Source of the DNA: Tenacibaculum aquimarinum
GTDB taxonomy: Bacteria; Bacteroidota; Bacteroidia; Flavobacteriales; Flavobacteriaceae
NCBI RefSeq assembly: GCF_022478115.1
Contig: NZ_JAKGSC010000001.1
Coordinates: 806,001-870,000 of the forward strand
DNA length: 64,000 nt
Direction of reading: 5' to 3'
Positions 25,063 through 32,364 of this stretch are shown in pieces. Every line of letters starts with the position of its first letter. Positions within the stretch are counted from its first letter, which is position 1. The notes under the pieces are model-generated. The model had not been told where the DNA came from. It did not search any database and was given only the letters and a program-made list of their open reading frames with translations. Both the position numbers and the translations under genes were made by a program.

Positions 25063-26409
25063 ATGGAAATTTTAATAAAAGCATCACAGTTTATTTTAAG
25101 CCTTTCTTTATTGATTGTGTTGCACGAATTGGGGCATTTTATCCCCGCAAAATTGTTTAAAACAAGAGTAGAAAAATTCTACTTATTTTTTGATTATAAG
25201 TTCTCACTTTTTAAAAAGAAAGTAGGAGAAACTGTGTATGGTATTGGTTGGATTCCGTTAGGTGGTTATGTTAAAATCTCTGGAATGATTGACGAAAGTA
25301 TGGATACCGAACAAATGGCTTTACCGCCACAACCTTGGGAATTTAGGTCTAAACCAGCTTGGCAGCGTTTAATAATTATGTTAGGTGGTGTTATTGTAAA
25401 TTTTGTGCTTGGAATACTAATTTACATCTGCCTAATGTGGGCTTATGGAGAGCGTTTTTTACCAAATGAAAATGTAAAAGATGGTGTTTGGGTAGAAAAT
25501 CAATTAGCTACAGATTTAGGTTTGCAAACTGGAGATAAAATATTAACTGTTGATGGAGAAAAGGTTCTAAAATTTAATCAATTACCTATAGAGTTTATCA
25601 ATGGAAATAACTATACGATTGAAAGAGATGGTGAAGTTCTTGAAAAAGAAATTCCAATTGATTTTATTTCAAAATTAGTAGATAGAGGTAAAAACGCAGG
25701 AAACTTTATAAATACTCGTTATCCATTTTTAATTAGTGGAGTGCAACAAGATTCTTTAAATGCATCTTCAGGTTTAAAAGCAAAAGATATGGTTGTTGCT
25801 ATAAATGGAGCTCCTATTAAGTATTACGATCAAGCTAAAGTAGAATTTCATAAGTTAAAAGGACAAGATATTTCTCTTACCGTAAAAAGGGGTGAAGAAA
25901 CTAAAGAGGTTCCTGTAAAAGTTTCTGATTTCGGAAATATAGGTGTTGTTTTTGGTGGAGCATCTTATAACGATTTAGAAAAACTTGGATATTACGATCT
26001 AGAAAGAATAGATTATTCATTTACAGAAGCTATTCCTGCAGGTTTAAATAAATCTTGGGATACTTTAACGAGTTATGTAAAACAACTTAAAAAGATATTT
26101 AATCCAAGTACTGGAGCTTATAAAGGTTTAGGTGGTTTTATTTCAATCGGAAGTATTTTTCCTTCAGAATTTAGCTGGGAAACGTTTTGGAACATTACAG
26201 CATTCTTGTCAATAATGTTAGGGTTTATGAATTTATTACCAATTCCTGCCTTAGATGGAGGTCACGTATTGTTTACCCTTTGGGAAATGATTACAGGTAA
26301 AAAACCAAGTGATAAATTTTTAGAACATGCACAAGTAGTTGGTTTTATTCTATTACTAGCATTATTAATATTTGCGAATGGTAACGATATATTTAGATTG
26401 TTTAAATAA
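25063..26409 (+). CDS. rseP: RIP (site-2) metalloprotease RseP
   Basis: Inner-membrane intramembrane protease that cuts anti-sigma factors and remnant signal peptides. HELGH (residues 21-25) in the first TM helix is the zinc site; GGYVKI loop, a PDZ region in the middle (two modules, about 130-290), and the C-terminal MNLLPIPALDGGHVLF with the third ligand. At 448 residues it is the normal length. It lies alone, without the dxr-rseP-bamA arrangement of proteobacteria. A TACATTTG element at 25024-25031 is a plausible promoter. Confidence 0.95.
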   Translation: MEILIKASQFILSLSLLIVLHELGHFIPAKLFKTRVEKFYLFFDYKFSLFKKKVGETVYGIGWIPLGGYVKISGMIDESMDTEQMALPPQPWEFRSKPAWQRLIIMLGGVIVNFVLGILIYICLMWAYGERFLPNENVKDGVWVENQLATDLGLQTGDKILTVDGEKVLKFNQLPIEFINGNNYTIERDGEVLEKEIPIDFISKLVDRGKNAGNFINTRYPFLISGVQQDSLNASSGLKAKDMVVAINGAPIKYYDQAKVEFHKLKGQDISLTVKRGEETKEVPVKVSDFGNIGVVFGGASYNDLEKLGYYDLERIDYSFTEAIPAGLNKSWDTLTSYVKQLKKIFNPSTGAYKGLGGFISIGSIFPSEFSWETFWNITAFLSIMLGFMNLLPIPALDGGHVLFTLWEMITGKKPSDKFLEHAQVVGFILLLALLIFANGNDIFRLFK

Positions 26410-26427
26410 CGTTAGTATTTAAAACAT

Positions 26428-26464
26428 AAAAAAAAGAGCAACCAATTTGGTTGCTCTTTTTTTT
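26428..26464. terminator. Bidirectional terminator
   Basis: Eight A, stem GAGCAACCAA/TTGGTTGCTC, eight T; between rseP and the convergent Bax-inhibitor-like gene. Confidence 0.9.
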
Positions 26465-26483
26465 ATGATGTTATTTTTTGTCG

Positions 26484-27185
26484 TTAATCTCTAGACATAA
26501 ATATTTGTAACACATACCAAAATAGTAGCATTAAAGAAGCAAATAAGCCTAAAGCAGCAGGAATATAATCTTCTGTTCCAAATTTGTGAACTAAGTTAGA
26601 AGTTTGATATAAAATAGAACCTCCGGCTAATAAACACATTCCTACAGAAAACCATAAACCTAAGTTAAATCCAAATAAGGTTCCTGCAATAATTAAACCT
26701 ATCGCAATAAAAAATCCTATTGTTAAAGCAGATCTTAAAAAAGAGAAATCTTTTTTAGTTAGCAAAACTACAGCAGATAAACCAGCAAATAAAGTAAGTG
26801 TAACTATACCAGCTTGTTGAATTAAATCGAAATTTCCTGTAAACGAAATTGCTATATAAATTAATGGAATAAAAATAAAAGCTTCCGCAAAAATGTAACC
26901 TGCATAGGCTAAATATTGTAAGTTTTTATCTGTAGTTCTTAAGGCAGTACTTTCTGCATAATTGGTAATTAGCATAAACCCGCCTAATAATAATAGCCAT
27001 TTATAGCCTTCTGTCATAGAAAGCATAAAATTTACTATTGTAGCGCTTTGTAATAATAAGTATTCAAAAAGAATAAATAATAGAACGCCACCAGCAACAT
27101 GTGCATACGTTTTCTTGTAAAATACAACTCTTTGTACATCTGTTCCTTCAGCTAAAAGTACGTTGTTGTTTAATGTGTTTTCCAT
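26484..27185 (-). CDS. Bax inhibitor-1/YccA-like membrane protein
   Basis: 233 residues with about seven hydrophobic helices. The N-terminal VVFYKKTYAHVAGGVLLFILFEYLL, the internal RSALTIGFFIAIGLIIAG and the end TEDYIPAALGLFASLMLLFWYVLQIF follow the BI-1/YbhL pattern. Relatives are pH-gated calcium-leak channels or interact with FtsH; the role here is unproven. It is 14 nt downstream of the cupin gene on the same strand, so they are probably cotranscribed. Confidence 0.85.
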   Translation of the reverse strand: MENTLNNNVLLAEGTDVQRVVFYKKTYAHVAGGVLLFILFEYLLLQSATIVNFMLSMTEGYKWLLLLGGFMLITNYAESTALRTTDKNLQYLAYAGYIFAEAFIFIPLIYIAISFTGNFDLIQQAGIVTLTLFAGLSAVVLLTKKDFSFLRSALTIGFFIAIGLIIAGTLFGFNLGLWFSVGMCLLAGGSILYQTSNLVHKFGTEDYIPAALGLFASLMLLFWYVLQIFMSRD

Positions 27186-27199
27186 AGTTTTATTTGTTT

Positions 27200-28069
27200 T
27201 TAAGCAATTTTATTTTCTTTATTAGTTCTAACAATAGCTTGTTCGTTTTTCCAATCAATCCATTTTTGACCTTTAATTCTACGCATTAAATTATCATAAT
27301 TACGCATTATAAAAATATTGTACATCGCTTTTCCAAATCTACTAGGATTTCTTGCTAAAGCACGTAAACTCATTGAGAAACCAGGTGTTATATAACGCAT
27401 GTAATGCCAATAACCTTCTGGCATATACAATACATTTCCGTGTTCAAGATGTGTAATATGTCCTTTTGCTTTTTTTAATGCTGGCCATTTTTCAAAATCT
27501 GGATTCGAAAAATCAATGTCTTCTCTTACAATTAAAGAATGTGGAATTTTATATAAATACCTATTCTGTTTTTGATCAAAGAGAATTACCTCTTTTTTCC
27601 CTTCAAAATGAAAGTGAAAAATATTAGCTAAATCAATATCGTAGTGCATAAACGTGTACGAATCTGTTCCGCCAAAAAACAACATTGGCAACCCTTTTAG
27701 TAAACGCAGGCCAAAGTCAGGAAACGTAAAGTCTTTCTGTAAAATAGGGACTTCTTTTAAGACATTCCATAGAAAAATTCTGAATTTAGTAGGTTCACGT
27801 TTCAATAAATCTACATATTCACCCATTTTCATGGTTGCATGTGGTTCGTTAAAACCATCTTTAAAATCTACCGGTCTATCGTCGTATAAAGGCACCGTTT
27901 TATCACCTGCAACCTCTTTCATATATTCTAAAGACCATTTAGAATGTGCAGGCCAATCATTAACAAAATTCTCTATAACCACAGGTTTTTGTGGTTTAAA
28001 GTAGTTTTTGATAAAGTCTTCTTTGGTAATCGTTTTTACGCGATCAATTGTGGTAAGATCTAATCCCAT
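27200..28069 (-). CDS. Cupin-like (JmjC/Cupin_8) protein
   Basis: 289 residues. The N-terminal KPVVIENFVNDWPAHSKWSLEYM block and the jelly roll with FMHYDIDLANIFHFHFEGKKEVILF and GNVLYMPEGYWHYMRYI place it in the Cupin_8/JmjC-like family. HxD (HYDID) and the later His (YWHYM) form the expected Fe(II) facial triad, so a 2-oxoglutarate-dependent hydroxylase is plausible. The substrate, perhaps a protein side chain as for other family members, cannot be read from sequence. First gene of a pair with the BI-1-like gene. Confidence 0.87.
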   Translation of the reverse strand: MGLDLTTIDRVKTITKEDFIKNYFKPQKPVVIENFVNDWPAHSKWSLEYMKEVAGDKTVPLYDDRPVDFKDGFNEPHATMKMGEYVDLLKREPTKFRIFLWNVLKEVPILQKDFTFPDFGLRLLKGLPMLFFGGTDSYTFMHYDIDLANIFHFHFEGKKEVILFDQKQNRYLYKIPHSLIVREDIDFSNPDFEKWPALKKAKGHITHLEHGNVLYMPEGYWHYMRYITPGFSMSLRALARNPSRFGKAMYNIFIMRNYDNLMRRIKGQKWIDWKNEQAIVRTNKENKIA

Positions 28070-28114
28070 TTTTCAATTTTAAAGTACAAAGTTAAGAAAA
28101 TGGAACGACATTAT

Positions 28115-28160
28115 TTTTAAAACCAAAACCATTAGAATTCTAATGGTTTTGGTTTTAAAA
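28115..28160. terminator. 46-bp perfect palindrome, terminator of the TonB receptor
   Basis: Centred on GAATTC at 28135-28140, with outer arms TTTTAAAACC/GGTTTTAAAA. It lies 23 nt beyond the receptor stop on the minus strand; the terminal T-runs are part of the stem. Confidence 0.75.
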
Positions 28161-28182
28161 TTATAAGTGGTTTATTTTTTAT

Positions 28183-30009
28183 CTAGAAACCATAACGCAA
28201 GCCAAATAAAATGTTGCTTGGTGGCATTGGTACAAAACCAGATTCTATATATTCTGCATCAAAAATATTGTTTGCAGTAACTGTAAAACTGAATTTATTA
28301 ACATCTACAATTACAGAAGCATCCCAAACGTTGTAGCTTGCTCCAACAGTTCTTTCAGCATGTTTGTAAATAATATTTTGTCTTACGTTTTTAAATAATT
28401 TACTTGTAAAACGAGTTATAAATTGGTGTTTTAAAGTATTTAAAGAATAACGAGATAAATCTTTATCTTGATCTAAAATATCATCATCTAAAAAATTATA
28501 ACCAAAAGATAAAGTCTGGTTATAGTCTTTTATTTTAAAATTATAATCTGCATTTAACTCAAAACCTTTTGTATTTACTTTTGCAATGTTAGTTGCTACA
28601 TATTTTGTTGCTGTTGCATCTGGTTTTACAAAATCAATTAAATTAGTTGCATTCCTATTAAAGATTGCTACAGAAGTTGTAAAATTACCTGAGTTATATT
28701 TTAACCCTATTTCTTGTGCAAAAGCTTCTTCTGGTTTTAAATTAGGATTTCCGCTTGTACTACTATCATTGTAATATAAATCTGTATAAGTAGGTATTCT
28801 ATAAGTAATTCCTAAATTTCCATAAGCTTTTAATTTATCAGAAAATTGATACCCAATATCTAATCCTGGAAAGGCATGAAATTTAAAATCAGAGAAATAA
28901 GTAACTGCAATTCCTGGAGTTATGTCTAGTTTCTCATTTGCTAATTTAAAACGATGTTCTAAAAACAAATTTGCCATTGTTCTATCTCTTTTTCCTAAAT
29001 TATTACTGCTAATAAAAACTCTAGAAATATCGATACCAAAACCTGTAATTCCTAAGTTAGAAGTATATGAAGCATTTGTTTCTACACCAACTTTATTTGT
29101 AATGTGTAAGTTTCTATAAAAACTAGGGTCATCTCTTTTTAATAAAAAAAGATCTTGACCTCTTTTCCAATATACTCTTGGTGTAATTTTTAAATCTCCT
29201 TTTTTGAATGTAGATGAAACTCCTACTAAACTACTCTGTGTTTCTTCATATTCATTAAAACCCCAAGAAGGTGGTGTGTAAAAATTTTGTGCTCCAAACT
29301 TCTTATCAAAAAAACTAGCTAGTACTTCTATAGGTTGTTTTTTCTTATTAAAAACACCTTTTATAAAGTAATTGTAGTTAGTATAATCAGAATTATCTCT
29401 GTAACCATCTGAACTTAATGCACCAACATGTGCAATTATTGTTGAATTTTTAAATTCTTTACCAACAGTTACTGAACCGTTTAATTGTCCAAAAGAACCT
29501 GCTTCAATATTTGCTGAAACTGTATCTGATAATTTCTTTTTAGTAACAATGTTTATAGCTCCAGTAAATGCATTTTGTCCAAAAACTCTTGCTGCTGGTC
29601 CTTTAATAATTTCTATTCTTTCAATTACTTCAATTGGTAAAGCAGCATTTAAAGTATGATGACCTGTTTGTGCGTCATCCATTTTTATACCATCAATTAA
29701 CAATAATGTTTGGTCAAAACCACCACCTCTAATATATAAATCTGCTTGACTTCCAGCAGTTCCTCTTCTTCTAATATCTACACCTGCAACTTGTTGTAAT
29801 AAGTCAGCAACATTTGTTGCAGCACTATTCTTAATGTCTTTTGATGAAATAACATCGATAGTTCTAGAGTTTTCTTTAAAAGGTAAATCTATTCTAGACG
29901 AAGTAATAATAACTTCTTTTAAAGTATCTTTTTTTATTGTATTGTCTTGTGCTTTCAACTGAAAAATAGTTGAAAATATGATAAGTATTAACGTGATTTT
30001 AATTTTCAT
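28183..30009 (-). CDS. BtuB-like TonB-dependent outer-membrane receptor
   Basis: 608 residues: signal peptide (ending FQLKAQ), TonB box-like region (KEVIITSSRIDLPF), plug (NVADLLQQVAGVDIRRRGTAG, LLLIDGIKMDD, IEIIKGPAARVFGQNAFTGAINIVTKK), and a barrel ending with Phe (FGLRYGF). There is no N-terminal CarboxypepD_reg domain. Size and plug resemble vitamin B12/cobamide or small-molecule receptors, but no B12 riboswitch fits into the 67-bp upstream region. It is divergent from a MocR-type regulator with shared operator-like repeats, suggesting regulation by an amine or PLP-related ligand (inference). Confidence 0.9.
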   Translation of the reverse strand: MKIKITLILIIFSTIFQLKAQDNTIKKDTLKEVIITSSRIDLPFKENSRTIDVISSKDIKNSAATNVADLLQQVAGVDIRRRGTAGSQADLYIRGGGFDQTLLLIDGIKMDDAQTGHHTLNAALPIEVIERIEIIKGPAARVFGQNAFTGAINIVTKKKLSDTVSANIEAGSFGQLNGSVTVGKEFKNSTIIAHVGALSSDGYRDNSDYTNYNYFIKGVFNKKKQPIEVLASFFDKKFGAQNFYTPPSWGFNEYEETQSSLVGVSSTFKKGDLKITPRVYWKRGQDLFLLKRDDPSFYRNLHITNKVGVETNASYTSNLGITGFGIDISRVFISSNNLGKRDRTMANLFLEHRFKLANEKLDITPGIAVTYFSDFKFHAFPGLDIGYQFSDKLKAYGNLGITYRIPTYTDLYYNDSSTSGNPNLKPEEAFAQEIGLKYNSGNFTTSVAIFNRNATNLIDFVKPDATATKYVATNIAKVNTKGFELNADYNFKIKDYNQTLSFGYNFLDDDILDQDKDLSRYSLNTLKHQFITRFTSKLFKNVRQNIIYKHAERTVGASYNVWDASVIVDVNKFSFTVTANNIFDAEYIESGFVPMPPSNILFGLRYGF

Positions 30010-30045
30010 AAATAGTGATTTTATTATGTTGCAAAAATCGTAACT

Positions 30046-30094
30046 TTCCGGACGATTAAACTAGTCCAGTTTTAAAATGAAAGATAGTCCGGTT
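30046..30094. promoter_or_regulatory. Putative MocR operator with three GTCCRG half-sites
   Basis: Direct repeats TAGTCCAGTT (30062-30071) and TAGTCCGGTT (30085-30094), 23 bp apart start to start, plus an inverted CCGGAC at 30048-30053. Mixed direct and inverted repeats are typical for MocR/PdxR regulators. The third half-site lies within the first codons of the regulator, implying autoregulation. Confidence 0.55.
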
Positions 30095-31576
30095 AGTGCG
30101 CTTTTTAAACAATTAATAGATTTTGATAAATCTACATCACAACCTGTTTACATACAGGTTGCGCAACAAATTATAAATGCTATACAGCGTGGTTATTTAA
30201 CTAAAGGAACTCTTTTACCAGGAACACGCGTTTTAAGTCAGATTTTAAAAGTTCACAGAAATACCGCAGTTGCAATTTATGAAGAATTAGCATCGCAAGA
30301 TTGGGTAGAAATAATTCCTAATAAAGGAACATTTGTTATAGAACCTGCATTAAAAACCACTAAAATAAAAGCAAGTTCTCAAAAAGTTAATGAAGCGTAT
30401 AATTATGCTAGCACAACTGGATTTCCGTTTCAAAAGTCGTTTCATCTAGCATCTACAACACAATTAACTACATCAAAATATACTATTAATGATGGTAAAC
30501 CAGATTTACGTTTGCACCCTGTTCATCAATTTTCCAGATGGTATAGTGCTGCTATGAAACGTAAAACACTCATCAAAAAATGGAATAGACCAAATGAGTC
30601 TTTTTATTCGTTATTTGAAACACAATTGTGTAATTATTTAAATGCTACCAGAAATTTCCATATAAAACCTAACAATTTAATAAGTACAAGAAGTACAGAA
30701 ATGAGCTTGTACATTGTTTCTCAGCTATTAATTAAACAAAATGACGTTGTTTTAGTTGGAAGTTTAAGTAATTATGCTGCAAATATGATTTTTCAAGAAG
30801 CAGGTGCAAGTATTAAAACAATTCCGGTTGATGCTGATGGTTTAGATGTAGATTATATTAGAAAACATTTTATTAAAAAAAGCATTCGTTGCATTTATAT
30901 TTGTGCACATAGAGATTATCCAACAACGGTAACCTTAAGTACAGAGCGTCGTTTAGCATTGTTGCAATTGGCAAAAGAATACGGTTTTGCAATTATTGAA
31001 GATGATTACGATTACGATTTTCAGTACGAAGGTTCTGCCATGTTGCCAATGGCAAGTGCAGACGCTAACGGAATGGTTATTTATTTAGGTAAATTAGGGC
31101 AATCTTTATTTCCAAGTTTTCAAACTGGATTTATGGTTGCACCAGAAAATTTAATTTCTGAAGCGCAAAATTACTTACAATTGTTAGATGAACAAGGCGA
31201 TTTAATTCAGCAACAAATGTTGTCTGAATTGATTAATGAAGGTGAAATTCATCGTTTAATGAAAAAAAACATTGTTGTTTATAAACAAAGAAGAGATTAT
31301 TTGTGCGAGCTTTTAAACGAACATTTTTCTAAGATTGCTAAATGGAAAACACCTTCTGGAGGATTAGCAATCTGGTTAGAATTTCAACAACAAATATCTT
31401 TAGTTAAACTCGCTTCAGCAGCAGAGAAAAACGATTTATTTTTACCAAAAACAATTTTATATCAAGATAAAAATACTTGTGCAATTCGTTTAGGTTTTGG
31501 CCATTTAGAAATGGAAGAACTCACGTTAGTAATCAAAAAAATGAAAAACGCTTACAACAAGGTAGTTTCTATTTAA
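30077..31576 (+). CDS. MocR-family transcriptional regulator (GntR HTH + aminotransferase fold)
   Basis: 499 residues. The N-terminal winged helix (about 14-85: PVYIQVAQQIINAIQRGYL, LPGTRVLSQILKVHRNTAVAIYEEL, VEIIPNKGTFV) is joined by a linker to a class I aminotransferase-like domain. The PLP-binding Lys is probably K339 in YLGKLGQSLFPSFQTGF; the acidic DDYDYDFQYEG block before it matches the fold. MocR proteins bind PLP or an amino-compound adduct and control adjacent genes. It is divergent from the TonB receptor and overlaps the DUF2007 gene tail-to-tail by 8 bp. Confidence 0.92.
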   Translation: MKDSPVSALFKQLIDFDKSTSQPVYIQVAQQIINAIQRGYLTKGTLLPGTRVLSQILKVHRNTAVAIYEELASQDWVEIIPNKGTFVIEPALKTTKIKASSQKVNEAYNYASTTGFPFQKSFHLASTTQLTTSKYTINDGKPDLRLHPVHQFSRWYSAAMKRKTLIKKWNRPNESFYSLFETQLCNYLNATRNFHIKPNNLISTRSTEMSLYIVSQLLIKQNDVVLVGSLSNYAANMIFQEAGASIKTIPVDADGLDVDYIRKHFIKKSIRCIYICAHRDYPTTVTLSTERRLALLQLAKEYGFAIIEDDYDYDFQYEGSAMLPMASADANGMVIYLGKLGQSLFPSFQTGFMVAPENLISEAQNYLQLLDEQGDLIQQQMLSELINEGEIHRLMKKNIVVYKQRRDYLCELLNEHFSKIAKWKTPSGGLAIWLEFQQQISLVKLASAAEKNDLFLPKTILYQDKNTCAIRLGFGHLEMEELTLVIKKMKNAYNKVVSI

Positions 31577-31949
31577 AGATTGTTTTGCAATCATTACAAA
31601 TTAGCTTTCTACTTTCAAAAAAAGGAAAGAGCATATAAAAGATGTTTTTTCGCTGAGGTGGAGCAACTAAAATTTTGTTAGATTTACATTTAGGACAAGA
31701 AATTTCATTTCCTTTTTCATCTGTTTGATAGACTCTTATTTCATTGTAAACTTCAACAGCTTTTTCAAAATAATTTTTATGAACTAATAGTTTTACACCA
31801 CCAATTGCATTGCTAATTAAAGGGTCAGAATCAATGGTTTTTTCATCCATTAACATGGTTTTAAAACCGTCAGCATCTAATCTAGATTTTATTACATGTG
31901 CTTCTGTTGAATACTCAAAAACAGCTAAAATTTTATAATTATCGTTCAT
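31569..31949 (-). CDS. DUF2007 protein with C-terminal zinc ribbon
   Basis: 126 residues. The N-terminal half (KILAVFEYSTEAHVIKSRLDADGFKTMLMDE and GGVKLLVHKNYFEKAVEV) is the DUF2007 'putative signal transducing protein' domain, PII-like in outline. The C-terminal part has CPKC and CNDC pairs flanking a hydrophobic basic linker (FYMLFPFFESRK), a rubredoxin-like zinc knuckle. No known reaction. Monocistronic, convergent with the MocR gene. Confidence 0.85.
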   Translation of the reverse strand: MNDNYKILAVFEYSTEAHVIKSRLDADGFKTMLMDEKTIDSDPLISNAIGGVKLLVHKNYFEKAVEVYNEIRVYQTDEKGNEISCPKCKSNKILVAPPQRKNIFYMLFPFFESRKLICNDCKTIFK

Positions 31950-32083
31950 AATAAGAGGTTAAAATATAATTGAATCAATTATCAATATGTGTAAAAATAC
32001 TTAACAATTATATCACTTTACTAATATCTTCAAAAGAATTATAACTGTCGAGAAAATGTACCAAATTAATAGAAATATATATT

Positions 32084-32115
32084 TTGTTTAGAATCATTCT
32101 AATTTAGTATCTTTG
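32084..32115 (+). promoter_or_regulatory. feo promoter with embedded palindromic operator
   Basis: TTG (32084-32086), 21-nt spacer, TATCTTTG (32108-32115). The spacer holds TTAGAAT-C-ATTCTAA (32088-32102), a perfect 7-1-7 palindrome of the kind expected for a Fur- or DtxR-type iron repressor. Binding would block the promoter. Confidence 0.65.
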
Positions 32116-32134
32116 TGCTCCTAAAAATAGATTT

Positions 32135-32362
32135 TTGAACACTATTGCATCTTTACATATCGGCGAAGTTGGTTACATTTCTGAAGACACTTTAGAGAAT
32201 ATTCCGCTTAAATTATTAGAAATGGGCTGTATTCCTGGAGCAGAAGTAGAACTCATTCAAATTGCACCTTTAAAAGACCCAATGTACATTTGCGTAAACG
32301 GAAGTCATTTGGCAATTAGAAAAGAAACTGCACAACAAATTGAAATTTTAAAAGCAAATTAA
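32135..32362 (+). CDS. feoA: Ferrous iron transport protein A
   Basis: 75-residue SH3-like cytosolic partner of FeoB: GEVGYISED, PLKLLEMGCIPGAEVELIQIAPLKDP and NGSHLAIRKETAQQIEI match FeoA. The start is TTG at 32135; no ATG is available before the conserved core. It is 20 nt downstream of a strong promoter/operator and 2 nt before feoB. Confidence 0.93.
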   Translation: MNTIASLHIGEVGYISEDTLENIPLKLLEMGCIPGAEVELIQIAPLKDPMYICVNGSHLAIRKETAQQIEILKAN

Positions 32363-32364
32363 TA

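Noticed and set aside
30010..30076. Cobalamin riboswitch before the BtuB-like receptor
   Set aside because: The gap is only 67 bp, too short for the riboswitch, and lacks the B12-box pattern; operator repeats explain the region better.
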